DNA of 64,000 bases from Algoriphagus yeomjeoni (GTDB lineage: Bacteria; Bacteroidota; Bacteroidia; Cytophagales; Cyclobacteriaceae). The notes beneath the pieces are model-generated. The model saw only the letters and a list, made by a program, of their open reading frames with translations, was not told where the DNA came from and did not search any database. A program made the position numbers and the translations under genes. Numbering within the stretch: position 1 is the first letter of the stretch; the number at the start of each line of letters is the position of its first letter. Below, piece after piece: positions 8,438-17,190 of this stretch. Location of the stretch: NCBI RefSeq assembly GCF_003259505.1, contig NZ_QLLK01000003.1, positions 186,001 through 250,000 on the forward strand, read 5' to 3'.

Positions 8438-8461
8438 AAAAAAAAGCCTCCCGAAGGAGGC
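8438..8461 (-). terminator. Rho-independent terminator after the coiled-coil membrane protein gene
   Basis: GCCTCC (8446-8451) and GGAGGC (8456-8461) form a GC-rich stem with a CGAA tetraloop. Eight A residues (8438-8445) give the U-run on the minus-strand transcript. It sits six bases past the stop of the gene ending at 8467. Confidence 0.85.
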
Positions 8462-8466
8462 CTTGA

Positions 8467-9396
8467 TTATTTCACGGTGAAAGTCTTTGAGCCGACTTCG
8501 TAATTATCTACAAATATTTTAACCTGATGAGTTCCTGAAACATAATCAGAGCCTTTTTCATAAAAAAATGTCAATTCCTGCTCTGTGTTATCAAATATCA
8601 CATCTTGCTTTACAGTATAGAACTTCTCTGCTCCATTCATCATGAATGTACCAGAGCCTTTGGCAACATCAAAAATTGGCTGCTCGTTTGGCGCTAAAAC
8701 CTGAACATAAATGTTTCTTGGGCCTTTTTCAGCTACTTTGTTGTCAGCTAGGTTGAAGCTCACTTTGATCCGTTCGATTTGACGATTTCTGAAGTCTTTG
8801 GTAGTTTCTACTCGCTCTTTCCCTCGGGAATTTACGGCTGCAATTTCAATGTTTTCAGCTTTCAGCATAGATGCTACATTGACCTTGGCCTGTAGATCCT
8901 CTTTTTGAAGGTTAAGCTGCGCAACTTCTTCTTCAATTTCAGCTTGGGTAGTTTTTAAATCTTGATTTTCAGTAAACAGTTGTTGATTCAAGGCACGTAA
9001 TTCTAAAATTTCCTGATCTTTCTCAACGATCATAGAATTGTAGCTTTTTATTTTTTCATTTAAAGCTGTTATCTCTGAAGAACTTCTTTGTCTTGATGTA
9101 TTTCTTTCCGCGATCAATTGATCACGAACCTCCTCAAGTGCTTCTACATCACCTCCAAGTTTTTCAATTTCTTGAATTCTAAGATCCAACTGATAAGTAA
9201 CAGAATCGAGTCGCTTGTTCAGGTCATTATTTTCTGTAGAAAGCAACAGGATTTCTTCTGTCTTTTTAGTTCTATCGATGTAATCCGTATATAGTTTGAT
9301 GCCACTTATTATTACTAAGAGTATCAATACTATTATGATAATGTTTTTACCCTGATCTTTCTTTTCAGGTGTATTTTTTTCAAATTCAGTATTCAT
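8467..9396 (-). CDS. Membrane-anchored coiled-coil protein, function unknown
   Basis: The 309-residue product has a short charged N-terminus, one membrane segment (about residues 18-36, [19 protein letters not shown]), and a long coiled coil (about 45-190) rich in Glu, Leu and Gln heptads. A C-terminal beta-rich globular domain follows, including [27 protein letters not shown] and a final [22 protein letters not shown]. This layout suggests a periplasmic or cell-envelope spacer protein tethered to the inner membrane. I recognise the overall type as common in Bacteroidota but know no function. It is divergent from the TPMT-like gene, with only 17 bp between start codons. Confidence 0.8.
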   Translation of the reverse strand: MNTEFEKNTPEKKDQGKNIIIIVLILLVIISGIKLYTDYIDRTKKTEEILLLSTENNDLNKRLDSVTYQLDLRIQEIEKLGGDVEALEEVRDQLIAERNTSRQRSSSEITALNEKIKSYNSMIVEKDQEILELRALNQQLFTENQDLKTTQAEIEEEVAQLNLQKEDLQAKVNVASMLKAENIEIAAVNSRGKERVETTKDFRNRQIERIKVSFNLADNKVAEKGPRNIYVQVLAPNEQPIFDVAKGSGTFMMNGAEKFYTVKQDVIFDNTEQELTFFYEKGSDYVSGTHQVKIFVDNYEVGSKTFTVK

Positions 9397-9413
9397 TAGA
9401 ATAGGACTTTAGA

Positions 9414-10016
9414 ATGGCTTTTTTAGACAAAGATTATTGGACTGAAAGGTACGCTACAGGCAAGACTGGCTGGGATATTGGTTTTGCCTCTCCTCCTTTA
9501 ATACAATATTTAGACCAAATTGAAAATAAGACCTTGCAAGTTTTGGTTCCGGGAGCTGGCTCGGGGTATGAGGTAGCTTATGCCAGAAAATTGGGCTTTA
9601 AAAATCTCCATATTTTAGATTTCTCTGAAGAAGCTTTGGTCAGGTTTAATGCCATTGATCCAGGGTTTCCAGCTAGCCAAATTCATCATCAAGATTTTTT
9701 CGAACATCAAGGTTCCTACGATCTGATTTTGGAGCAAACGTTCTTTTGTGCACTTGATCCTTCACTGAGAACCAATTATGCTTTAAAAATGAAGGAGCTA
9801 CTTAAACCAAACGGAAAACTGGTCGGAGTTTGGTTTGATCGCGAGTTTGACTTTGATGGACCTCCGTTTGGAGGAAAGTCAGCTGAATATCGAAGCCTTT
9901 TTGAACAATATTTTGATGTGATCATTTGTTCTCCCTGTTACAATTCTATTCCAGAGAGAGCGAGTTCGGAGGTGTTTATGATTTTGGGGAATTCAAAAAT
10001 CCAGGATGTATTCTGA
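9414..10016 (+). CDS. TPMT-family SAM-dependent methyltransferase
   Basis: This 200-residue protein resembles the thiopurine S-methyltransferase family. Signs are the N-terminal DYWTERYATGKTGWDIG, SAM motif I VLVPGAGSGYEVAYA, the acidic motif II LHILDFSEEAL, and LILEQTFFCALDPSLR followed by KPNGKLVGVWF. Many bacterial members methylate thiol, halide or metalloid substrates; the natural substrate here is unknown. It starts 17 bp from the divergent coiled-coil gene and its last 24 bp overlap the convergent methyltransferase gene. Confidence 0.82.
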   Translation: MAFLDKDYWTERYATGKTGWDIGFASPPLIQYLDQIENKTLQVLVPGAGSGYEVAYARKLGFKNLHILDFSEEALVRFNAIDPGFPASQIHHQDFFEHQGSYDLILEQTFFCALDPSLRTNYALKMKELLKPNGKLVGVWFDREFDFDGPPFGGKSAEYRSLFEQYFDVIICSPCYNSIPERASSEVFMILGNSKIQDVF

Positions 10017-10772
10017 TTTTTCTCCTGGGTAATTTAAGAACACAATTCCACATTCAAAGAAGTCCAAAGTAAGCCGAACTTCCCGTTTGCGTTTAATTTC
10101 TTCCCACGCCTTTTCCATCTCTGCCGACCAATGAATATCGCCTATGGCGATAATTGATTTAGGATGGGTTTTTGCTAAAATTTGTTCAAAGTAATGTAGG
10201 GTGCCTTCATAGGTATGCGTAGCATCTACCAGCGCAAAATCGACTTGGGTAAGATTACTCAAAGTGTAGGGAAGTGTATCCTTAAGCACACCAATTTGGA
10301 GGCTCAAATTATCATATCCTTGACTGGGAGTTGCTACTCTTGCTATCTCCTCTGAGCCCTCAAATGAGTACAAATTTCCTTTAGTGACTTTCGATAGGTA
10401 TCTGCTTGTAATTCCCATGCATGTTCCTAGTTCTAAGACGGTGTCTGCAGGGGTAAGTGTGCAGAAGTACTGGTAGAGTTGGGCGAATTTCCGACTACTT
10501 GTGCTGAATTTTGTGATATCTGCGACTTTTCTCAAAGTGGTATTTACACGCTTCGAGCCTGCCCCATAATCTGATACTTCGATAATATCATCTGTAGTTA
10601 GCAGACTTTTTCTAAAAGCTTCAATTTCTAGGTCTTCTTCTTTCCTGGAATGAATAAAATGATTCAGACCTTGATAGGTATTGAATAATAAAGGAGACTG
10701 AAGAGAATATTTATCTTCCTTCTTTAGCCAATAATTAAGATAGGAGAGAAGTGGGTAAACCTGATTCAGCAA
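9993..10772 (-). CDS. Class I SAM-dependent methyltransferase (O-methyltransferase-like)
   Basis: The 259-residue protein has a methyltransferase core from about residue 95: motif I DTVLELGTCMGITSRYLS, a post-I acidic motif LYSFEGSEEIARVA, and VDFALVDATHTYEGTLHYFEQI followed by SIIAIGDIHWSAEMEKAW. This matches O-methyltransferase-like enzymes (Methyltransf_24 group). The N-terminal part is helical. Substrate is unknown. It is one base downstream of apaG, suggesting one transcript, and overlaps the opposing TPMT-like gene by 24 bp at their 3' ends. Confidence 0.8.
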   Translation of the reverse strand: MLNQVYPLLSYLNYWLKKEDKYSLQSPLLFNTYQGLNHFIHSRKEEDLEIEAFRKSLLTTDDIIEVSDYGAGSKRVNTTLRKVADITKFSTSSRKFAQLYQYFCTLTPADTVLELGTCMGITSRYLSKVTKGNLYSFEGSEEIARVATPSQGYDNLSLQIGVLKDTLPYTLSNLTQVDFALVDATHTYEGTLHYFEQILAKTHPKSIIAIGDIHWSAEMEKAWEEIKRKREVRLTLDFFECGIVFLNYPGEKSEYILDF

Positions 10773-10773
10773 A

Positions 10774-11160
10774 TTAATTTTGGAAGTAACTCGCGATCAT
10801 TTGAAATTCTGGAATAGTCACATCGAACTTAGTTCCATCAAAAAGTTTTTCCATGCTGTAAACTCCAGTCATCTTGCCCAAACCTGACTTCAAATTGCAA
10901 CCTGAAACATAGCTGTGGGATTCTCCTGGTTCCAAAATTGGTTGCTGGCCAACTACACCTTCACCTTCAATAATTTTTTTTGTTTCTGCAGCATCAAAAA
11001 TTTCCCATCTTCTGCGTAATAACTGAACAGTTTGGCTGCTTTTGTTTTCAATAGTTACTTTGTATGTAAATACGAAATGGTGCTGATGTGGACTTGAGAA
11101 TTCTGACTGGTAAGTGACTTCAACACTCACCTGGATTCCAGATGTAACTGCTATTACCAT
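10774..11160 (-). CDS. apaG: ApaG protein
   Basis: The 128-residue protein spans the whole ApaG/DUF525 domain, an immunoglobulin-like beta-sandwich. Visible motifs are VEVTYQSEFSSPHQHHFVFTYKVTIEN, QLLRRRWEIFDA, VVGQQPILEPGESHSYVSGC and MTGVYSMEK. ApaG has been linked to cobalt/magnesium sensitivity in enterobacteria, but its biochemical role is unsettled. It precedes the O-methyltransferase-like gene by one base and is divergent from ung. Confidence 0.95.
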   Translation of the reverse strand: MVIAVTSGIQVSVEVTYQSEFSSPHQHHFVFTYKVTIENKSSQTVQLLRRRWEIFDAAETKKIIEGEGVVGQQPILEPGESHSYVSGCNLKSGLGKMTGVYSMEKLFDGTKFDVTIPEFQMIASYFQN

Positions 11161-11222
11161 GTAAAGAATAATTTAAAAGTTTGTAAAGATATGATTTATA
11201 GTAATAATATCAATAAATACAG

Positions 11223-11885
11223 ATGATAGTCAAAATAGAACCAAGCTGGTACAAGGCTTTGCGTAAAACATTTGAGCAAAAATTTTTTACAGACTTAATT
11301 ACTTTTGTCAAAGACGAGTATGCGAGCGGAAAGGTTTTTCCCCCGGGTAAAGAAATATTCAATGCATTTGATCACTGTCCTCTAACTACGGTCAAGGTAG
11401 TTGTACTTGGGCAAGATCCCTACCATGGTCCTGGGCAAGCACATGGTTTATCGTTTTCTGTAAAAGCCGGCGTGCCATTTCCTCCTAGCCTTCTGAATAT
11501 ATTTAAGGAGATAGAAACTGACTTAGGCAAATCTTTACCTTCAAACGGTGATCTTACACGCTGGGCAGATCAAGGGGTTTTCCTATTAAATGCGACCTTG
11601 ACGGTAAAAGCTCATGAAGCAGGTTCTCACCAGAAAAAAGGATGGGAGGAATTTACGGATGAGGTAATTCGGACAATAAGTAACGACCGTGAAAACGTCG
11701 TTTTTTTACTATGGGGAGCTTACGCTCAAAAAAAATCAGTGCTAATAGATTCAAAAAAACACTTGGTTCTGAAAGCTCCACATCCAAGTCCACTATCTTC
11801 TTATAGAGGTTTTTTTGGATGTAAGCACTTTTCCAAAACCAATGAATACCTGATTGCAAATGGGAAAAAGCCAATAGAGTGGTAA
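11223..11885 (+). CDS. ung: Uracil-DNA glycosylase, family 1
   Basis: This 220-residue enzyme removes uracil from DNA as the first step of base excision repair. It carries the water-activating motif GQDPYHGPGQAHGLSFSV (catalytic Asp), the Pro-rich loop PFPPSLLNIFKE, the uracil-recognition segment LLNATLTV and the DNA-intercalation motif HPSPLSSYRGF. Length fits the family. Its stop codon lies in the first bases of a strong bidirectional terminator. Confidence 0.97.
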   Translation: MIVKIEPSWYKALRKTFEQKFFTDLITFVKDEYASGKVFPPGKEIFNAFDHCPLTTVKVVVLGQDPYHGPGQAHGLSFSVKAGVPFPPSLLNIFKEIETDLGKSLPSNGDLTRWADQGVFLLNATLTVKAHEAGSHQKKGWEEFTDEVIRTISNDRENVVFLLWGAYAQKKSVLIDSKKHLVLKAPHPSPLSSYRGFFGCKHFSKTNEYLIANGKKPIEW

Positions 11886-11922
11886 ATGATAAAGCCCTGT
11901 AGTTTTTCAGGGCTTTATCATT
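11885..11922. terminator. Bidirectional terminator between ung and lepB
   Basis: A perfect 15-bp stem joins AATGATAAAGCCCTG (11885-11899) to its complement (11908-11922). The outer part of the stem supplies A/T tracts on both strands. The stem overlaps the stop codons of both converging genes, ung and lepB. Confidence 0.8.
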
Positions 11923-12994
11923 AGTTTATTCCATTAAATATTCTGCTCCAGCGAATCTTGCTGAACATTGATTCATGCTTGTCCAGAGATAGCCATAGGA
12001 ACCATGCCTTGCCTACTATGTGGTCCTCAGGGACAAATCCCCAATACCGTGAATCCAGTGAATCGTGGCGGTTGTCACCCATCATGAAGTAATAATTCTG
12101 CTTGAAGGTATAGCTGTCTACTTTCTGACCATCGATGAAAAGTTGACCGTCTTTTGCTTCCACATTTTCTAGGCCTTCATAATTCACGATAGTGGAAGCG
12201 TACCGCATCACATTATCTGCAGTCATTGGGATCGTCCAATCCTTCGCGGGAACCTGAAGTGGACCGAAGTTGTCCCGGTTCCAACCCAGTGCGAGTCCAT
12301 CAGGGAAAATAAGTGAATCTCCTTTTGCTTTCTCAATACGCTTAGTCGCAGAGCTAACCACAGGAGAAGATTCTAATCTGTTAATCATTTGTTCTGTACC
12401 GAACACCAAGTAGCCTGACCCATCACTAAATGGTATATAGCTATCAGGGTTGATCTCATAATCTTTGAAGAAATCCGTTGTCAGTGGTCTATTCGTGATC
12501 ACATCATAAGAATACTGCATTTCCGAAGGTTTCTCAGCTGCTTGGTCATTGACAAATAGATCGCCGCTCTTTACCTGAACCACATCACCTGAAATCCCGA
12601 CTGCTCTTTTGATGTAGTTGGTCTTTAGATCAGTAGGGTATTGGAATTCAGTAGGATAGTTAAAAACTACCACATCATTTCTTTCTACATCGGAGAAACC
12701 AGGAAGTCTATAATATGGAAGCTGGATAGCATCGGAATATGAAGGGATTTCTGTTCCCCATATTTTTTGATGCGTTAATGGTACCTGAAGTGGAGTCATT
12801 GGGAATCTAGTCCCATAATGCATCTTACTAACAAATAGAAAATCCCCAACCAACAATGATTTTTCCATCGAAGCTGTGGGAATTGTAAAGGGTTCTAGTA
12901 ATAGCCATCGGATTAAACTGGCTGCTACTACGGCAAAAATCAAAGCATCACCCCATTCTCTGGCTGCTGATTTTTTCTTAGTTGACTTACTCAT
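11921..12994 (-). CDS. lepB: Signal peptidase I
   Basis: The 357-residue protein is an inner-membrane serine protease that removes signal peptides from exported proteins. It has one N-terminal membrane segment (about residues 16-34), the catalytic Ser motif TIPTASMEKSLLVGDFLFV, the catalytic Lys region YIKRAVGISGD, and the C-terminal box GDNRHDSLDSRYWGFVPEDHIVGKA. It is longer than the E. coli-type enzyme because of an insertion between these boxes (about residues 160-270), as is usual in Bacteroidota. It is the last gene of the parA-parB-DUF5683-dapB-lepB operon. Confidence 0.96.
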   Translation of the reverse strand: MSKSTKKKSAAREWGDALIFAVVAASLIRWLLLEPFTIPTASMEKSLLVGDFLFVSKMHYGTRFPMTPLQVPLTHQKIWGTEIPSYSDAIQLPYYRLPGFSDVERNDVVVFNYPTEFQYPTDLKTNYIKRAVGISGDVVQVKSGDLFVNDQAAEKPSEMQYSYDVITNRPLTTDFFKDYEINPDSYIPFSDGSGYLVFGTEQMINRLESSPVVSSATKRIEKAKGDSLIFPDGLALGWNRDNFGPLQVPAKDWTIPMTADNVMRYASTIVNYEGLENVEAKDGQLFIDGQKVDSYTFKQNYYFMMGDNRHDSLDSRYWGFVPEDHIVGKAWFLWLSLDKHESMFSKIRWSRIFNGIN

Positions 12995-13009
12995 GATTAG
13001 TTTTTAGGT

Positions 13010-13732
13010 TCAGAAAGATAGAAAATCATCCATGGAAAGCACACCTTTCTTTCCTTGAATCCACTCAGATACTAAAATTGCGCCAAGGGCGAATCCTTGA
13101 CGGCTATGAGCTGTATGTGTGATTTCGATATGGTCGATTTCTGACGAGTAGCGGATAATATGTGTTCCGGGAGCCGGATCTATGCGCTTGGATGTGATAG
13201 GCAGCGACTGTTCGATTTCGTTCGCTCCTTCGGACAGGTTCCAAGTGTGTAGCCCTTCTGTGTTTTTGATGATGCCTTCGGCTAAAGTGATAGCAGTTCC
13301 AGATGGAGCATCTTTTTTGGCAGTATGGTGTATCTCTTCTACGGAGCTTTTGTAGCCAGTAGTTTCATTCATAAGCTTGGCTAGGAATTCATTGACTTTG
13401 AAAAAGATATTCACTCCAATGCTGTAATTAGAGGCGTAGAAAAACGCTCCGTTTTTAAACAATGTTAATTGCTCTATTTCTGGTTTTTGGTCTAGCCATC
13501 CAGTGGTGCCCGAGACTATAGGAATACCTCGCTCGATTGCCCATTTAATGTTTTCTACGGCCGCTTCTGGCTGACTAAACTCAATCGCGACATCTATAGT
13601 AGACGGGTCTAGTGTATTTAATTCTTCAAGGTTGTCAATATTGATTTTCCCCGCTATGCTATGGCCACGTGATTCGGCTAGCTGACCTATCAGCTGGCCC
13701 ATTTTCCCGTACCCGAGAAGTAAAATATTCAT
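13010..13732 (-). CDS. dapB: 4-hydroxy-tetrahydrodipicolinate reductase
   Basis: This enzyme reduces hydroxytetrahydrodipicolinate with NAD(P)H in the lysine/meso-diaminopimelate pathway that feeds peptidoglycan. The 240-residue sequence has the nucleotide-binding GYGKMGQLIGQLAE, the loop IVSGTTGW, ASNYSIGVN, and the substrate-binding EEIHHTAKKDAPSGTA. It is slightly shorter than the E. coli enzyme, as is common in Bacteroidota. It lies two bases after the DUF5683 gene and 15 bp before lepB. Confidence 0.96.
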   Translation of the reverse strand: MNILLLGYGKMGQLIGQLAESRGHSIAGKINIDNLEELNTLDPSTIDVAIEFSQPEAAVENIKWAIERGIPIVSGTTGWLDQKPEIEQLTLFKNGAFFYASNYSIGVNIFFKVNEFLAKLMNETTGYKSSVEEIHHTAKKDAPSGTAITLAEGIIKNTEGLHTWNLSEGANEIEQSLPITSKRIDPAPGTHIIRYSSEIDHIEITHTAHSRQGFALGAILVSEWIQGKKGVLSMDDFLSF

Positions 13733-13734
13733 AG

Positions 13735-14343
13735 TTAAAAGTTGAGTTTTACTGAAAGCCCCACCGATGTGTTGTTTGAAGAAAACCTTTCGTAGTGAGG
13801 CTCAAATTTTAATGCGATATCGTCCGATACATCAAAACCTGATAGATGCGCATCTACATTTGCGTCAATCAAGTTCAGTGCATAGATACCTACTAATAAC
13901 AGGTAGCAAAGATCACGGTTTTTTCGCCAATAATTAACATTTCGAACCAAGCCATCCCGATTTAAACTTGGGAAATCTGTTGGAAGATCATCGTCAAAAT
14001 CGGAAAGAGCTTGTTTAAAGATTTGGTACCTTCTATTATTGAAGTTAATGAAGTAAATATCAGTGATTAGGCCGGCATATATCAAAGGAACCTTCCATGC
14101 TTTTTCATTATAAACTTGTCCTGCGCCAGGCAAAATAGCAGAAAGTATGGTTGCTTTTTTAGGGTTTTTTGGAAGTAAAGAATAATCTGGTTCTACCTTC
14201 GTCACCTCTGGTCTTTCTACCTCTACTTCCTCTGTCACCTGCGCGAAGGATGGTATGCTAAGGAAGAAACAGAAAAGCAAAAATCCCACTGTGATGAGTG
14301 GGGACTTCTTTAAAACTAATCTATGAGAATATGATAGTTGCAA
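13735..14343 (-). CDS. DUF5683 domain membrane protein
   Basis: The 202-residue protein has an N-terminal signal peptide (cleavage near SFAQ, about residue 35), a short acidic linker, and the DUF5683 signature KKATILSAILPGAGQVYNEKAWKVPLIYAGL. Two hydrophobic segments follow (about 85-105 and 150-170), and the C-terminus ends in beta strands with a terminal Phe (SVGLSVKLNF). It probably sits in the envelope; its function is unknown. It is found between parB and dapB with two-base gaps on both sides, so it is certainly co-transcribed. Confidence 0.88.
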   Translation of the reverse strand: MQLSYSHRLVLKKSPLITVGFLLFCFFLSIPSFAQVTEEVEVERPEVTKVEPDYSLLPKNPKKATILSAILPGAGQVYNEKAWKVPLIYAGLITDIYFINFNNRRYQIFKQALSDFDDDLPTDFPSLNRDGLVRNVNYWRKNRDLCYLLLVGIYALNLIDANVDAHLSGFDVSDDIALKFEPHYERFSSNNTSVGLSVKLNF

Positions 14344-14345
14344 TG

Positions 14346-15257
14346 TTAGATGATTTCTAGGATTTCCAGAATTCGGTTGAGATCAGAGGCTGAGTTAAAT
14401 GGGATTTTGATTTCACCCTTATTTTTTGGGTTTGACTTCAATGCTACCTTAGTCCCAAAATGAGAGGCCAGTCGCTGCTGAAGTTTATTGATCTCATATT
14501 TACGGACCGGATCTAGCTCCTTATTAGCAGGCTTTTCTGGTTTTCCTTCATTTAAAGCTTTCACTAAAGCCTCAACTTTTCTCACACTTAACTCTTCTTC
14601 AACTGCTTTTTTGAAAATAGCTAGTTGCTTATCTACATCTTCAATATTGATTAAAGCACGAGCATGTCCCATAGATAATTGCTGATCGCGGATCGCTGCC
14701 TGAATGGTGGGAGGAAGTTTTAGAAGGCGGAGGTAGTTATTTACAGTTGTCCTGTTTTTACCAACTCTATCTCCCAGTTCTTCCTGTTTCAAATCACATT
14801 CTGCCAGAAGTCGCTGGTACGATTGGGCAATTTCCAACGCGTTTAGGTTTTCACGCTGTATGTTTTCAATAAGTGCCATTTCCAGCATTTGCTGGTCATT
14901 GGCGGTTCGGACGTAAGCTGGGATTTGTGTTAATCCAGCGATTTTTGAAGCTTGAAATCTACGCTCTCCTGAAATCAGTTGATACTCATCTGTGTCCAAC
15001 CTCCTTACTGTAATCGGCTGAATGATACCTTGAACCTTTATCGATTCGGCAAGTTCTGCCAGAGCATCTTTATCAAAATGAACACGTGGTTGAAAAGGAT
15101 TGACTTGTATTTGATCAAGGGGTATTCCAAAAATGCCAGTTTTAACTACCTCAGGTAAAATCTCCTCAGATTTGTGTTTGGCAGGACTATCTTCAAGCAG
15201 GGCTCCAAGACCTCTTCCCAAGACACTTTTTTTTCGGTTAGGCTTATTATCTGACAT
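14346..15257 (-). CDS. parB: Chromosome partitioning protein ParB
   Basis: The 303-residue protein is a centromere-binding CTPase-type ParB. After a short N-terminal ParA-interacting stretch (SVLGRGLGALLED) come the ParB/Srx domain, with QVNPFQPRVHF and the nucleotide-binding GERRFQASKIAG, then ENIQRENLNALEIAQSY, the helix-turn-helix around GKNRTTVNNYLRLLKLP, and LSMGHARALI. A C-terminal dimerisation domain follows. I found no parS-like palindrome in this window. It lies two bases after parA. Confidence 0.96.
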   Translation of the reverse strand: MSDNKPNRKKSVLGRGLGALLEDSPAKHKSEEILPEVVKTGIFGIPLDQIQVNPFQPRVHFDKDALAELAESIKVQGIIQPITVRRLDTDEYQLISGERRFQASKIAGLTQIPAYVRTANDQQMLEMALIENIQRENLNALEIAQSYQRLLAECDLKQEELGDRVGKNRTTVNNYLRLLKLPPTIQAAIRDQQLSMGHARALINIEDVDKQLAIFKKAVEEELSVRKVEALVKALNEGKPEKPANKELDPVRKYEINKLQQRLASHFGTKVALKSNPKNKGEIKIPFNSASDLNRILEILEII

Positions 15258-15259
15258 AG

Positions 15260-16042
15260 TTATTTGGTCACTTTTTGTACATCATTTTTCTGTACTATTT
15301 CACCCGCCAGATTCAGATACGCTACGGCACCTTTACCATCTGCATCAAAGGAAATAGCTGGCAAACCAAAGCTCGGTGCTTCGCTAAGCCTTACATTACG
15401 AGGGATGATTGTTTCAAAAACCATGTTTTTAAAATGCAATCTAACTTCTTCGACGACTTGGTTAGATAGTCGAAGTCTCATATCATACATGGTGAGCAAA
15501 ATCCCTTCGATCTCAAGATCTTGATTCAGTCTTGTTTGAATGATTTTTATGGTATTTAATAATTTCCCCAAACCTTCTAAGGCGAAGTATTCACATTGAA
15601 CTGGGATAATCACTGAATTGGCAGCCGTAAGCGCATTGATTGTGATTAATCCTAATGACGGAGAACAGTCGATGATGATGAAATCATACAAATCCTTAAG
15701 ATCGTGAATGACCTCCTTCATCTTTTCCTCTCGATTATCCAGGTTAATCATCTCCACCTCTGCACCCACTAAGTCAATGTGAGATGGTACCAATTCTAAA
15801 TTTTCAATTTCTGTCTTATGTATGATTTCTTTAACGTCAATTCCATCTACCATGCACTCATAAATGCTGGTGTTGATGGATTTGGGATCATGACCTAAAC
15901 CAGAGGTAGTATTAGCCTGTGGGTCAGCGTCAATCACCAGGGTTTTAAATTCCAGGACAGCCAAACTAGCCGCCAAGTTCATCGCTGTGGTAGTTTTGCC
16001 TACTCCGCCTTTCTGGTTGGCTATGGCAATGATTTTTCCCAT
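15260..16042 (-). CDS. parA: Chromosome partitioning ATPase ParA
   Basis: I chose the ATG at 16042, giving about 260 residues that begin MGKIIAIANQKGGVGKTTTAMNL, the deviant Walker A typical of ParA/Soj proteins; the frame stays open to 16072 only through a TTG. Further signs are VIDADPQANTTSGLG and IIIDCSPSLGLITINAL. Together with ParB it segregates the chromosome origin region. First gene of a five-gene operon with two-base spacings (parA, parB, DUF5683, dapB) and 15 bp to lepB. Confidence 0.97.
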   Translation of the reverse strand: MGKIIAIANQKGGVGKTTTAMNLAASLAVLEFKTLVIDADPQANTTSGLGHDPKSINTSIYECMVDGIDVKEIIHKTEIENLELVPSHIDLVGAEVEMINLDNREEKMKEVIHDLKDLYDFIIIDCSPSLGLITINALTAANSVIIPVQCEYFALEGLGKLLNTIKIIQTRLNQDLEIEGILLTMYDMRLRLSNQVVEEVRLHFKNMVFETIIPRNVRLSEAPSFGLPAISFDADGKGAVAYLNLAGEIVQKNDVQKVTK

Positions 16043-16525
16043 GGTGTTATTTAAAGAGTAATTTAATCTCAATATTAAGCAAAATGAATTCTTTTATGGC
16101 TGATCGGGCTGCTTTTTTTAGCGAGTACAAAAGGAGCTCTGGTCGATCAGTTTAGATTTTCTCGAGATATTTTTGGTAGGTAAAATATTGATTATAAGTG
16201 CCTTGATTTGTTCTGTTAATGTCTATTCTACACTGACATCCTGTTGATTATTTATAGATGCCCACTTATGAATCTGTATTTCACAAAAAAATGTGATTAT
16301 CCTACCGAGATCGAAATTTAAATGGTTGCATAGTTTGGGATGGTACGCAGAGGAGCTTTTTGCAAATTTCATCCCCTATAGCACAGAGGGAAGCTGGAAA
16401 AATCTAGAAGGGAGTTGGACGAGAACGTGGAGGCTTTTCTAATTGCAAACTTTCTGAATAAATATTTTTTTCACCTATATATAATCAGATTTTTTTTCAA
16501 CTAGCTTTGATCTCAGTTAGCTCAT
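16043..16525. other. Non-coding region upstream of parA
   Basis: About 480 bp without a supportable gene, between divergent parA and the 122-residue ORF. It contains the inverted heptamer CTGATCG (16100-16106)/CGATCAG (16144-16150). No full match to the Bacteroidota promoter pattern was found for parA. Confidence 0.5.
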
Positions 16526-16894
16526 ATGAAGATTTCAGGAATTCTAATCTTATTTCTTAATCTAGTTGCATCGGTAACCTTTTGGGCGGTTAATACCTCA
16601 TTGATTGTTGATTACTCAATTCAATCAAACAGCGAAATAGCGTTTCCTGAATTAGCTATTCAGCAAAGTTCAATCCTGGAGATAGGTGATGCACTTACAA
16701 ATAGGACAGCTCCAGAAAGACCGGTAGTTCGCACCGTCCATAATTTTTTCAAATCTCAAACTATAGCCAATAATTTTTCTGGTTTATCGGCAATCTGTCA
16801 AGCAAGTGAGCTGAATTATAATAAAGCTGCGTTTACCCTAGACACAAACTTACCTGCTTTTTTAATCGTTTTTCCCCATCATTATTTTACTTAG
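16526..16894 (+). CDS. Small exported hypothetical protein
   Basis: The 122-residue ORF starts with a hydrophobic signal or anchor (MKISGILILFLNLVASVTFWAV). The remainder has mixed composition and ends with AFLIVFPHHYFT. No family is recognised. The flanking DNA (about 450 bp before, 296 bp after) is otherwise empty, and the signal-like start is the main support for it being real. It might be a short remnant of a larger gene. Confidence 0.45.
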   Translation: MKISGILILFLNLVASVTFWAVNTSLIVDYSIQSNSEIAFPELAIQQSSILEIGDALTNRTAPERPVVRTVHNFFKSQTIANNFSGLSAICQASELNYNKAAFTLDTNLPAFLIVFPHHYFT

Positions 16895-17190
16895 TCAAAA
16901 ACCTAGCTAAAGGCTTTTAAAGGAACTTGGCTAAACACCAGAATTCTATCCTATTCTTTTCCATGGATAGGCTCAGTTGCCAACTCAAGCGGTATTTCGA
17001 TCAATACATACTTAGCCATAAACTAAGTTAGGTTCCTTGTATGGAAAAAACGCTGGAAAAACTTCATGTTCCGCATTGCTTTGATTCAAGTAATTCCAAA
17101 GCAAAAAATATCCATCACTTGCTTTTGGGTTTCCCCAATGCCCAATTATCAATCTTATTTATACAAGCTAATTAGGCTTCACACTATATC

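Noticed and set aside
13650-13690. Possible parS site around CCACGTGA inside dapB
   Set aside because: Only a short core resembles the GTTTCACGTGAAAC-type palindrome; the flanks do not match, so no parS is called.
16100-16150. CTGATCG/CGATCAG inverted repeat as a parA operator
   Set aside because: The heptamers are 37 bp apart and short; such a pair is expected by chance in a region of this size.
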